A DNA stretch of 64,000 bases from CAXMST01 sp963793415 (lineage in GTDB: Bacteria; Actinomycetota; Thermoleophilia; Solirubrobacterales; 70-9), in assembly GCA_963793415.1 (NCBI GenBank), contig CAWCAC010000002.1:3038001-3102000 (forward strand), given 5' to 3'. Shown here piece by piece: positions 19,883 through 28,143 of this stretch. The notes under the pieces are model-generated. The model had not been told where the DNA came from and ran no database searches. It was given only the letters and a program-made list of their open reading frames with translations. Numbering within the stretch: the stretch's first letter is position 1; every line of letters begins with the position of its first letter. The translations under genes and the position numbers were made by a program.

Positions 19883-21552
19883 CAGTCCCCGAACTCCCGG
19901 TAGAAGTTCTTGACGCTCTTGTTGAGGTCGTTCTCGAGCGGCTTCGTCTTCTCGTCGGACTTGGTCGCACGGGCAATCGCGGCGAGCTGATCGATGATCG
20001 CGTTCGAGGAGTCGACGATCTCGCCGGCCTCGCCGCTCGCCGCGGTCCCGCCCGTGTCCGGAGCGCTGCTGTTCGCCGGGCCCGGGCCGACGACCGAGCG
20101 CAGATCAGGCGTGTCCTGGTTCTCGCACGGCTCCTCGGGCCTGTAGGGCGTCTTCGCCGAGGCGTCCTGGGAGGGCATCGCGCCGTCGATCGGCAGCTGC
20201 GTCACGCCGGCGAGCGTCTCGCCGGTCTCGCCGAGCGTCGTCACCGTGTTCGTGCCGCCGCCGCCGGCGACGCGGATGTACTGGCCGTTGGCGTCCTGTG
20301 AGCGGCTCTCGCCGGAGATGCCCGCGAGCCCGTAGGCGGTCTCCTTGTAGACCTCGCCGACGGCCGGGTGGGTGTAGCCGGGGCCGCCCTCGACCTCGTC
20401 CGTCGACCAGGGAATGATCACCTGGTTGAAGCAGCTCGAGAGCGAGCGGGCCTGCTCGAGGAACGGCGGCGTCTGCCGCGAGAGGTTGGCGAGCGCGGGC
20501 ACCGCCGGGACCAGGTCGTTGGCGAGGCCGCGAAGCTCGGAGGGCCGGGAGAGCAGCCGCACCTGCTCGAGCAGGGGCGTCGCCGCCTCGAGCATCGCCG
20601 GCGTCGAGCGGACTCCGGGCAGCGCCTCCCGCGCGAAGGCCCGCACCGGCGGGAAGGCCGCGTTCAGGTTCGCGAACGCCGGCTTGGCCGCGTCGAGCAC
20701 TTGCGGCAGCTCGATGATTGCCTGCTCGAGGTTGTCGCTCTCCGCCGCAAAGCTGCCGGAGACGATCCGCAGGTTGACGATCAGGTCCTGGAGCGACTGC
20801 TCGTTCTGACCGAGCGCGGCGACGACCACGTCGAGGTTCTTGATCAGGCCCGAGAGATCGTGCGGGTTCTCGCCGAGCACCGCGTCGTTGACCTGAGCCG
20901 TGTACTTGAACGACCCCGCAGAGGTCTTGGCGAGCTGGCGGAACGACTCGCCGCCGCCGCCCTCGATCAGGGCCGTTCCGAACTCGTCGAGGAAGACCTG
21001 GAGGTCGCGGCGGGTGTCGGCCTGGAAGCTGTTGGTGAGGATCTGGTCGAGCTGGACCGAGTTCGACGTCTGCGTCGGCGGGAACGGCGCCCCCTCGGGG
21101 TCCATGACCGGCGCCCCGGGACTTCCTGGCCGCACCTCGACGAAGAGGTTGCCTTCGAGGAACAGGCGCGGCCGCAGCTTGAAGGTCGCGTCCTCCTTCA
21201 GCGGCAGCGCCGCATCCTCGAACTCCATCGTCACGACCGCGCCGCCCTGGCTGAGATCGGCCTCGTCGGTGACCGAGGTGCCGGCCGGGGTCTGCTGCTC
21301 GGCGAGCGCGGCCTCGGCCTCGTCGGGAGCGAGCGGCTCGACCTTGGTCACCTTGCCGGCCTCGACACCGGCGATCCGCACCGGCGAGTTGACGCGCAGG
21401 TTCTGGGCCGACGCGAACACCGCCTTGTACTCGGTGCCCCCGGTGAACGGCAGGTCCTTGGTGAAGGCGAAGTAGGAGGCGACCGCCACCACCGCCGCCA
21501 CGATCAGGCCGAGCGCCGCGTTCGGGATCCGCTTCTTCTCACTCGAGCGCAT
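19882..21552 (-). CDS. Mce-family protein, fourth of the cluster
   Basis: 556 residues. N-terminal helix (LGLIVAAVVAVASYFAF), Mce domain (EYKAVFASAQNLRVNSPVRIAGVEAGKVTKVEP) with an insertion of about 25 residues rich in Ala/Glu before the VVTMEFEDAALPLKEDATFKLRP strand, then the helical needle region and a 150-residue Gly/Thr/Glu-rich extension with Cys residues. It overlaps its neighbours by one base at each end (19882 and 21552). Part of the six-gene operon. Confidence 0.9.
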   Translation of the reverse strand: MRSSEKKRIPNAALGLIVAAVVAVASYFAFTKDLPFTGGTEYKAVFASAQNLRVNSPVRIAGVEAGKVTKVEPLAPDEAEAALAEQQTPAGTSVTDEADLSQGGAVVTMEFEDAALPLKEDATFKLRPRLFLEGNLFVEVRPGSPGAPVMDPEGAPFPPTQTSNSVQLDQILTNSFQADTRRDLQVFLDEFGTALIEGGGGESFRQLAKTSAGSFKYTAQVNDAVLGENPHDLSGLIKNLDVVVAALGQNEQSLQDLIVNLRIVSGSFAAESDNLEQAIIELPQVLDAAKPAFANLNAAFPPVRAFAREALPGVRSTPAMLEAATPLLEQVRLLSRPSELRGLANDLVPAVPALANLSRQTPPFLEQARSLSSCFNQVIIPWSTDEVEGGPGYTHPAVGEVYKETAYGLAGISGESRSQDANGQYIRVAGGGGTNTVTTLGETGETLAGVTQLPIDGAMPSQDASAKTPYRPEEPCENQDTPDLRSVVGPGPANSSAPDTGGTAASGEAGEIVDSSNAIIDQLAAIARATKSDEKTKPLENDLNKSVKNFYREFGD

Positions 21553-23315
21553 CAGGGCTGCCTCGCCTCGACCCGGGTGTCGACGAAGATCCGCTCGCCG
21601 TTCTGCATGTAGAAGGCGTCGGTGATGCCACGGTCGCCCGGCAGGTCCGGCATGCCGACGGCCGGGTTGCTCTCGGGCTGACCGGCGACCGGCAGCCTGC
21701 CGAGCAGGTAGCCGGTCTGGCCGGACTGGCAGTCGGAGCCGTTCTGACCGGTCGGGCCGGTCGGGTTGCCGTGCAGGATCGGCAGCTCACGCGGCTTGAA
21801 GACGCCGGCCTCGGCCGGGTTCGGGACCGGGCCGGCCTTGCCGTTTGCCTGCAGGCCCGAGTAGCCGCCGATCGAGAGGCCGGTCTCGACCTCGCCCGGG
21901 ATCGTCAGCGGGGTTCCGAGGGCGCTGACGGTGATCGGGCCCGGCGGCGTAGCGATCAGCGAGACACGCTGCGTGTAGCCGGTCGAGTCCTCCTCGGTCA
22001 GGTGCTCGGGAAGCATCGTGAACCAGTAGTTCCAGTAGTTGCAGACCGTCTGGGCCGGGACCACGTACTCGGCGATCTTGTCCGCCTTGCCGAAGGTCTC
22101 CTTGAGCCGCTGCAGGGTGATCAGCGTGGTCGGCTGCTCGACGAGCTGCTCGAGTTGCACGAAGACCTTGCGCAGGTCCTTGTTCATCGGCGGTGTGCGG
22201 CGCAGGACCGGGGTCCCGATCGAGACCGCGTCGTTGAGGTCGGGGAGCGCGAGCCGCAGCTGACGCACGCCCGGCTTCAGCTCCTCCGAGAGCTCCGTGA
22301 ACTCGGCCAGGAACGTCTGCTGTTCCGGCAGCACGTCGATCCCGGTCTGCAGGGTCGGCGGGCCTCCGGAGATCGTGTCCTTGAGCGCCTCGGTGTCGGC
22401 GCTGATCGCCCCGAAGGTGATCGCCATGTTCGTGAACAGGTCCGCCTGATCGTTCGCGACCGGCGCGACGATCCGGGCGAAGTTGCCGAGCGCCGGGAAG
22501 AAGCGCTCGAACTGGGTGTCGTCGTCGGTCAGCGCCTCGGCGACGGGCTTCAGGTTCGTGAACAGTGGGTTCAGCGACTCGATCGCGAGGTTGAGCGAGC
22601 CGCCGCGGCCGGCGAGCGCGTCGCCGTAGCCGATCAGGTTCTGGCGGCCCGCATTGCGGGTGCGCTGGTCGAACGTGTTGCCGATGTCATCGAACTCGGT
22701 CTGGTCGATGAAGGTGCCGTTCTCGGCGCCCTGGTTGAGCTTGACCTCGTCGAGCGAGAGGATCTGCCCGTCGTCGTCGTCGGGATCGTCGTTGTCGTCG
22801 GTGCCGTCGAAGGTGAAGCCCTGGGGCACGCCCGGGCCGTCGCCACGGGTGATGTCGAGGTACTTGAGCCCGAACGAGGACTTGTAGCGGACGCGGAAGA
22901 TCGAGTTCTCCGGCAGCGGGGCCACGTCCTCGTCCAGCTTCAGCCCGAGCCGGGCGACGACGTCGCCGGCCGGATCGACCGAGGTGTCGCTGTCGATCGA
23001 CGTCTCCGAGTCGCTGATCGTCTCTTCCTGCTGGCCGGGGTCGCGCCGCACGGGCGTGATCGACTCGATCACGCCGACGCGGTGGCCGCCGATCCGGACT
23101 TCGTTGTTGCGGACGAGCCGCGCCGCGTTCGGGATGTCGACGTTGACCCTGTAGGTCGGCACGAACGGCAGGCCGTTGTTCGCGTTGTAGGCGAGGAAGA
23201 CCGCGACGATCACGATCAGGGTCGTGATCGCGCCGACCATCGTCGGCGAGGAGGCGAGCGCCTGCAGCGGGCCGTGCCCCGACTTCTTCTTGGTCGCCTT
23301 CTTCCTGTCGGTCAT
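21552..23315 (-). CDS. Mce-family protein, third of the cluster
   Basis: 587 residues. Lys-rich N-terminus, membrane helix (MVGAITTLIVIVAVFLAY), Mce domain (YRVNVDIPNAARLVRNNEVRIGGHRVGVIESITP) interrupted by an acidic Ser/Asp insertion (about residues 95-120) and a second Asp-rich loop (GTDDNDDPDDDDGQI near 175). The acidic loops are unusual and could bind divalent cations. The helical domain contains many DLxxL repeats. GGGGGAGGAGG lies before the ATG, so translation is independent of the second gene, from which it is separated by 62 nt. Confidence 0.9.
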   Translation of the reverse strand: MTDRKKATKKKSGHGPLQALASSPTMVGAITTLIVIVAVFLAYNANNGLPFVPTYRVNVDIPNAARLVRNNEVRIGGHRVGVIESITPVRRDPGQQEETISDSETSIDSDTSVDPAGDVVARLGLKLDEDVAPLPENSIFRVRYKSSFGLKYLDITRGDGPGVPQGFTFDGTDDNDDPDDDDGQILSLDEVKLNQGAENGTFIDQTEFDDIGNTFDQRTRNAGRQNLIGYGDALAGRGGSLNLAIESLNPLFTNLKPVAEALTDDDTQFERFFPALGNFARIVAPVANDQADLFTNMAITFGAISADTEALKDTISGGPPTLQTGIDVLPEQQTFLAEFTELSEELKPGVRQLRLALPDLNDAVSIGTPVLRRTPPMNKDLRKVFVQLEQLVEQPTTLITLQRLKETFGKADKIAEYVVPAQTVCNYWNYWFTMLPEHLTEEDSTGYTQRVSLIATPPGPITVSALGTPLTIPGEVETGLSIGGYSGLQANGKAGPVPNPAEAGVFKPRELPILHGNPTGPTGQNGSDCQSGQTGYLLGRLPVAGQPESNPAVGMPDLPGDRGITDAFYMQNGERIFVDTRVEARQP

Positions 23316-23377
23316 CGCAGCGCCTCCTCCCCCGTCGGGGCGGCATCTGCGCGGATGTCGTGCGTGCAGCTCATCGG

Positions 23378-25153
23378 TCAGTCGGCGAGGAGGAATCCGA
23401 GGAGGTCGCCTGCGGCGGCGGATGTGTCGCCCGAGCCGCCGCTCTGGCTGCGGAGCCCGAGGCCACCGAGCGCCCCGCCGAGCCCGTCCTGCCCCTTGCC
23501 GTTCTTGGGCAGGCCGAGGATGTCGCCGAGGCCCGGCAGCCCCTCGCCGACGTCACCGGGGGTGTCGGCGCCCGGGTCGGCGGGGGTGCCCGGGTCGGCG
23601 GGGGTGGGCACGGTCGGGTCGTCGGTCGTTCCGGTGCCGGCGTCCTCGGTGCCTGCACCGGTCCCGTTCGCGGCAGTCGGGCGGGCGCCCCCTGTCTCCG
23701 CGCGGGCAGTCGTCGCCCCGGCCGGATCGCAGATCTCCAGGTCGTCGGAGCCGTCGGGGCAGACCGAGGGGTCGTAGGGCTCGACCTCGGGGAAGGTGTT
23801 GATCCCTGGCTGGTCGTCGCCGAGGATCGCGACGCAGCGGTTGGCCTGCGCGGGGTCGGTCGTCTCGCCCCCGTCCTTGGAGGGCAGCGTCGGGCCGGCG
23901 TTGTAGCTCGCGCACGGACCGGACTCGACCTCGAAGATCGAGAAGTGCAACAGGTGGCTGATCGCGTCGTACTGCGAGACCGCCCCGGCCTGGTAGTAGA
24001 CGTAGTTGAGGAGGCCCTCGAGCCCGGTGTAGCCCATCGTGTTCTTGGTCCCGGGCTCGCTGCTGGTCCGGCCGGTGCTCGCCTCCGCACGAGCGTCGAT
24101 CTCGATCGCCCGCCGCGGGTCGTCGATGTCGCGCAGGAACTTGGCGAGGTTGTCGGCGACGGAGAACGCCTTCTTCGACGAGTTCGCGAGCTGCTTGATC
24201 TCGTCGTCGCCCTTGCGCAGGGCGCGCTCGCCGACCACCGAGGCCTTGCCGAGGGTCTTCAGCGACTTGGTGCCGGCGCTGTTGAACTCGGGCAGGTTGC
24301 GGGAGAGCTCGGTTAGACCGGGGGCGCTGAGGCGGAGGTCCTGGAGCAGCGGCGTCTGCGTGACCGCCAGGTCGTTGAGCTCGGTCATCGTCGGCTTCAG
24401 CTCGGCGAGGAAGTCGTCGAGCTTGGCGAAGTTCTGCGAGAGGTCGTCGCGGCGCTCGGCCGAGGCGTCGGCCGTCGCCCGGGCGTTCTGGATGAAGCGG
24501 ACGACGTCGGCGCTGCGCGCGTTGAGCTGGCCGATGATCTCGTCCGAGTTCGCGTTGAGGTCGCGGATGATCTCGTTCTGGTCGGCGAGGACGCGGGTCA
24601 CCTTGCGGGTGGCAGTCAGGGCCGGGGCGCCGCGGCGGATCGCGGCGTTGAGGTTCTCGGGGTTGCCCGCGAGCGCCGTTCCGAACTCGTTGATGATCAG
24701 CGTCAGCCGCTCCTTGAACGGTGCCCTCAGCGCGCTCTGCACCAGGTCGTTCTGAACCGTCTGCCGGGTCTGATCGACGGGGATGTCCGGGTCCTCGACG
24801 CGGGCGTCGTCATCGCCCTCGCTCTCGCTCAGCGGGTCGCCCTTGGGGGCACAGTCGATGAAGTACTCGGCGATCAGCGACTGGGGCTCGGACGAGCAGA
24901 CCGTGTCCTCGCCGAGCTGGCTGAGCGGGCCCGAGAGGGTCACCTTCAGCACCGCCCGCTTGTCGGAGTTGATGTAGAGCTGCTCGACGGTGCCGGCGGT
25001 GACGCCGGCGACCTTGACCTCCGACCCATTGACCAGTCCGAAGGCATTGTCGAGCTCGATGAAGTAGGTGTGCGAATCGTCGCCGGTGGCCGTTGTCGCG
25101 AAGGCGGCGCCGGTGCCGACGAGAAGGATGAGCATGAGCACGATCCGTCGCAT
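23378..25153 (-). CDS. Mce-family protein, second of the cluster
   Basis: 591 residues. It begins with a signal-like hydrophobic segment (MRRIVLMLILLVGTGAAFATTA) rather than a buried anchor, so it may be released or lipid-free. The Mce domain is YFIELDNAFGLVNGSEVKVAGVTAGTVEQLYI. It contains an insertion with two Cys (TVCSSEP and FIDCAP) and a C-terminal low-complexity region (about 460-570) of Thr, Pro, Gly and Asp, as in some mycobacterial MceC/MceD proteins. It starts 2 nt after the first mce gene's stop. Confidence 0.9.
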   Translation of the reverse strand: MRRIVLMLILLVGTGAAFATTATGDDSHTYFIELDNAFGLVNGSEVKVAGVTAGTVEQLYINSDKRAVLKVTLSGPLSQLGEDTVCSSEPQSLIAEYFIDCAPKGDPLSESEGDDDARVEDPDIPVDQTRQTVQNDLVQSALRAPFKERLTLIINEFGTALAGNPENLNAAIRRGAPALTATRKVTRVLADQNEIIRDLNANSDEIIGQLNARSADVVRFIQNARATADASAERRDDLSQNFAKLDDFLAELKPTMTELNDLAVTQTPLLQDLRLSAPGLTELSRNLPEFNSAGTKSLKTLGKASVVGERALRKGDDEIKQLANSSKKAFSVADNLAKFLRDIDDPRRAIEIDARAEASTGRTSSEPGTKNTMGYTGLEGLLNYVYYQAGAVSQYDAISHLLHFSIFEVESGPCASYNAGPTLPSKDGGETTDPAQANRCVAILGDDQPGINTFPEVEPYDPSVCPDGSDDLEICDPAGATTARAETGGARPTAANGTGAGTEDAGTGTTDDPTVPTPADPGTPADPGADTPGDVGEGLPGLGDILGLPKNGKGQDGLGGALGGLGLRSQSGGSGDTSAAAGDLLGFLLAD

Positions 25154-25155
25154 CG

Positions 25156-26673
25156 TCAGTTCCCCGGCGGAATCTGGTCGGGGTCGCAGTCGAGGGTGCC
25201 GCCGTCGGTGAACGGGTTCGAGCCGTCGGGCGCCGGTCGCTCGTTCGAGCCGGGACAGCGTTCGAGGTTGCCGATATCGAGACCGGCAATCTGCTGCCGC
25301 GGTGTCTGCACGGGCCCGCCGATGTCGGGCAGCGGCAGGTCCGGGATCGGCAGCGGCAGGTCCGGGACCAGCCCGCCGCCGTCAGGAAGCGCATTCGGGC
25401 TGAGCGAGAAGGTGTTGAAGGTGGTGCCGATGCGGCCGATGCCGCCGTTGGCGTCGACGATGCCCGAGTGCCCGAAGTCATCGAACCAACCGGTCAGCTC
25501 CGGCGTATAGGCGCGGAAGAAGGCGAGCTGCTTGAGCGAGTCCTGCAGGCTCTGGGTCGATTCGGGAAAGGCGCCGCGCCGGGTCGCGCCGTTGCGCTTG
25601 ACGGGGCCGATCGCGATCTTGGTCAGCGGGTTCTGCAGCCTGGTCAGCTCGACCAGGTCGTTGTCCTTGCCGGGGGCCTTGATCACCTGGTCCAGGTCGC
25701 GGATCGTCGGCACGAGGTTGGCGGAGGCGGCACGGAACTCGCTGAAGAAGGGCCGCAGCCTGACGGCGACGGGCTTCGATGCGTCGACGAGCGGGTCGAG
25801 GTCGTCGAGGGTCGCTCTCAGGTTGACCGAGGTCGTGTTGAAGTTGCGCATGAACGCCGGCAGGTCGGAGACGGCGGACGCGAGCGCCGAGCGCTGGCGG
25901 CCGATCGCGCCCATCGTCTCGTTCAGGTTGGTGACCAGCGCCGCGACGTCGTCGCGCTTCGCCGCGACGGCGCCCGAGAGCTGGGAGCCGTCGACGATCA
26001 GCTGCTCGAGCGCGCGCTCGTCGAGGGTCAGCTCCGCGAACAGGCGCCGGGAGGTCGAGAGGAAGGGATTGAGGTAGACGAAGCCCTTGTTGGCCTGTTC
26101 ACCGACGCCGTCGGTCGAGACCTCGAAGCCCCTGATCACCTTCTTCAGGTCCGCGACGGTCTTGTCGTCGAGCGTGTTGAAAATCTGATCGAGGTCGACC
26201 TCGGAGACGGTGTCGGCCTGGGTCAGCTCGCCGCCGTCGGGAATCTCGGCGGGGTCGGCGCCCTCGGGCGGCAGTGTGAGCTGGATCTGTCGGTTGGCGA
26301 TGCCCGAGAGCGAGAAGGAGCGGACAGTGGCCTTGGTGCCTTCCGGCAGCGGCGCGTGGCTCTCGTCGAGGTGGAAGGTGACGAGAGCCTCGCCGTTGTC
26401 CCCGAGTTCGATCTCATCGACGAGCCCGACCGAGGTACCCCCGATCACGACCTCGTTGCCCTTGACCAGCTGCGAGGCGTTCTCGAAGTGAGCGGTGACC
26501 CGATAGGGGGAATCGCCGCCGGACAGGAGCAGGAAGATGACGACCGCCGCTGCGACCAAGGCCGCCAAAGCGACCACCCTCCCGAATGCCGATGAGGCCT
26601 GCAACTCTCCTACCCTTGATCGGTGCCTTCCGCCTAGGCGTCCCCAGGCCAGATCGAAACTACCGAGGGCCAT
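25156..26673 (-). CDS. Mce-family protein, first of the cluster
   Basis: 505 residues. Cytoplasmic basic N-terminus, membrane helix (VVALAALVAAAVVIFLLL), Mce domain (YRVTAHFENASQLVKGNEVVIGGTSVGLVDEIEL at about 57-90), helical domain and a Pro/Asp-rich C-terminus with PDLPLP repeats. It is the promoter-proximal gene of six. In actinobacteria the first mce gene is normally preceded by two yrbE permease genes; here the upstream 213 nt lead straight to a divergent lemA gene. ATG 26671-26673 is taken as start; a TTG about 75 nt further in, with GGTAGGAG in front of it, is an alternative. Confidence 0.88.
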   Translation of the reverse strand: MALGSFDLAWGRLGGRHRSRVGELQASSAFGRVVALAALVAAAVVIFLLLSGGDSPYRVTAHFENASQLVKGNEVVIGGTSVGLVDEIELGDNGEALVTFHLDESHAPLPEGTKATVRSFSLSGIANRQIQLTLPPEGADPAEIPDGGELTQADTVSEVDLDQIFNTLDDKTVADLKKVIRGFEVSTDGVGEQANKGFVYLNPFLSTSRRLFAELTLDERALEQLIVDGSQLSGAVAAKRDDVAALVTNLNETMGAIGRQRSALASAVSDLPAFMRNFNTTSVNLRATLDDLDPLVDASKPVAVRLRPFFSEFRAASANLVPTIRDLDQVIKAPGKDNDLVELTRLQNPLTKIAIGPVKRNGATRRGAFPESTQSLQDSLKQLAFFRAYTPELTGWFDDFGHSGIVDANGGIGRIGTTFNTFSLSPNALPDGGGLVPDLPLPIPDLPLPDIGGPVQTPRQQIAGLDIGNLERCPGSNERPAPDGSNPFTDGGTLDCDPDQIPPGN

Positions 26674-26873
26674 GAGGCGCTGTCAAAGGGGAACCGACGC
26701 CCTGAAACCGCCATTCCACGCGGGATTTCCGCCGCTTCCATTGAGTTCAGATTAAGCAGGGGGTCAGGCACGGCCCGGACCTGAGTCTGAGGCCCCTCCG
26801 GACACCGAAGCCGCGCCCCGATCGCAGCTCAGCGACGACCGGGATTTTCCGCACGCAAAGACGTCCGACCGAG

Positions 26874-26879
26874 TACGAT
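26874..26879 (+). promoter_or_regulatory. -10 element of a leaderless lemA transcript
   Basis: TACGAT lies 7 nt before the lemA ATG at 26887 with no Shine-Dalgarno between, the arrangement expected if transcription starts at or next to the ATG. The rest of the 213-nt mce-lemA gap shows no further clear motif. Confidence 0.55.
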
Positions 26880-26886
26880 CACGCGC

Positions 26887-27441
26887 ATGGTTATCGCGAT
26901 CATCGTCATCGCCGTTCTCGTGATCGGCGCCGCCATATACATCTCGATCCGGAACTCGATGGTCGGGGCCCGCAACAAGGTCGACGAGGCCTGGAGCGGC
27001 ATCGACGTCCAGCTCAAGCGCCGTCACGATCTAGTCCCGAACCTGGTCGAGACCGTCAAGGGCTACGCCACGCACGAGCAGCAGACGTTCCAGAACGTCA
27101 CCGCCGCCCGCGCAGACGCGATGAAGGCCGGCTCGGTCGAAGCCACCCAGGAGGCCGAGGCGAAGCTCTCGGGCGCCCTCACCGATCTCCGCGCGGTAGC
27201 CGAGCAGTACCCGAACCTGCGCGCGACCGAGAACTTCCAGCAGCTGCAGCGCGACCTGAACGAGATCGAGGACGAGATTCAGGCCTCCCGCCGGATCTAC
27301 AACTCGAACGTCCAGTCCTACAACACGAAGATCCAGATCTTCCCGAACTCGATCATCGCCAACCAAGGCGGCTTCAGCGCCCGAGAGTTCTTCGAGATCG
27401 AGACCGCAGCCGAGCGCGAGCCGGTTCAGGTCAAGTTCTGA
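26887..27441 (+). CDS. LemA family membrane protein
   Basis: 184 residues. One N-terminal membrane helix (VIAIIVIAVLVIGAAIYI) followed by the long helical LemA domain: NKVDEAWSGIDVQLKRRHDLVPNLVETVKGYA, then a coiled-coil, RRIYNSNVQSYNTKIQIFPNSIIA and a short C-terminal FFEIE. The length matches the family (about 185-200). LemA proteins are widespread in bacteria and their biochemical role is not settled. They often neighbour TPM-domain proteins or a metalloprotease; none is adjacent here. Divergent from the mce operon. Confidence 0.95.
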   Translation: MVIAIIVIAVLVIGAAIYISIRNSMVGARNKVDEAWSGIDVQLKRRHDLVPNLVETVKGYATHEQQTFQNVTAARADAMKAGSVEATQEAEAKLSGALTDLRAVAEQYPNLRATENFQQLQRDLNEIEDEIQASRRIYNSNVQSYNTKIQIFPNSIIANQGGFSAREFFEIETAAEREPVQVKF

Positions 27442-27567
27442 TCTGACGGTCCGGGAGACCGTCACTCGGCGTCATCGGTCGCCCCCGTCCCTCGTCTCTC
27501 AACTCTCCGAGAGACCCACCGGCCGACCCCTCGTCCCCCTCCCCGGCCACGCCACTCGGGCGGGTGG

Positions 27568-27630
27568 CGTTGCTGTGGGGTCCCACGCGAGGAGCCACCG
27601 CACCGCAGCGTGGGATTCCCCACTGCAACG
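27568..27630. repeat. Long imperfect hairpin between lemA and the lipoprotein gene
   Basis: In the 246-nt gap between two converging genes, 27568-27588 pairs with 27608-27630: CGTTGC/GCAACG, then GTGGGG/CCCCAC, then TCCCACGC/GCGTGGGA, giving 20 base pairs with one T-T mismatch, a TT bulge and a 19-nt loop. It could be a bidirectional terminator, although no T-run follows. Its 3' end read backwards (TTGCAGTGGGG) resembles the ends of the 340-bp repeat (TTGCAGTGAGGG), hinting at a related small element. No gene is seen in the rest of the gap. Confidence 0.55.
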
Positions 27631-27687
27631 ACAGGACCCGCCCGCCCAGCGCCCGGTCCTTCAACGGGCCGCATAACGCCCCCGGGT

Positions 27688-28143
27688 CTACTCGTCCAAC
27701 ACCCGGTTCAGGGTCACAAACCCCGCCGCCCGCGAATAAAGCTTGTAGAGCCGGAACCCCGCCGCCCAGCTCGGCCTGCAGGCGTTGTCGAAGAGGTCCT
27801 GCGCCTCCTCGTCGGTGAGCGCCGGCGCCTCGATCCCGGAGTCGGCCAGGTTGATCTGGCTGCGGACGTCCTCGATCGTCGCGAGCTGCTGGTCGGCGTC
27901 GGCGCCGTTCCAGTCGCGGCACTCGACCAACTGGGCGACCGAGCCCGCCGTCATCTCGCCGACCGGCTCGGTGCCGGAGATGTCGATCACGGCTTCGGCG
28001 CGCGAGGCGTCGGCCCGGGCCTCGTCGGCGGGGTCGGCGGAGCCGCCGCACCCCGCGAGCGCCGCCAGAGCGACGACGCCCGCGAGCGCGGTGGCCCTCA
28101 GCTCAGTGCGTCGGGCCGTATGAGAGTTCGCCGGCGAGCTCAT
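27688..28143 (-). CDS. Small secreted lipoprotein of unknown function
   Basis: 151 residues. Signal peptide with lipobox: LAALAGCGGS, so the mature protein should start at Cys about residue 32 and be lipid-anchored. The mature part is acidic and helical with two more Cys (VECRDW and NACRPS), which probably form a disulfide. I do not recognise the family. Its 5' end overlaps the 3' end of the beta-helix gene by 41 nt, implying co-transcription. The C-terminal RLYKLYSRAAGFVTLNRVLD segment is conserved-looking (basic/aromatic). Confidence 0.75.
   Translation of the reverse strand: MSSPANSHTARRTELRATALAGVVALAALAGCGGSADPADEARADASRAEAVIDISGTEPVGEMTAGSVAQLVECRDWNGADADQQLATIEDVRSQINLADSGIEAPALTDEEAQDLFDNACRPSWAAGFRLYKLYSRAAGFVTLNRVLDE

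Noticed and set aside
21771..23777. 668-codon plus-strand frame opposite the third and second mce genes
   Set aside because: Antisense shadow. The mce frames have clear domains and ordered overlaps.
27562..27818. Small plus-strand frames over the hairpin after lemA
   Set aside because: Low-complexity Pro/Arg/Ala peptides overlapping a strong palindrome and the lipoprotein gene; no ribosome site.
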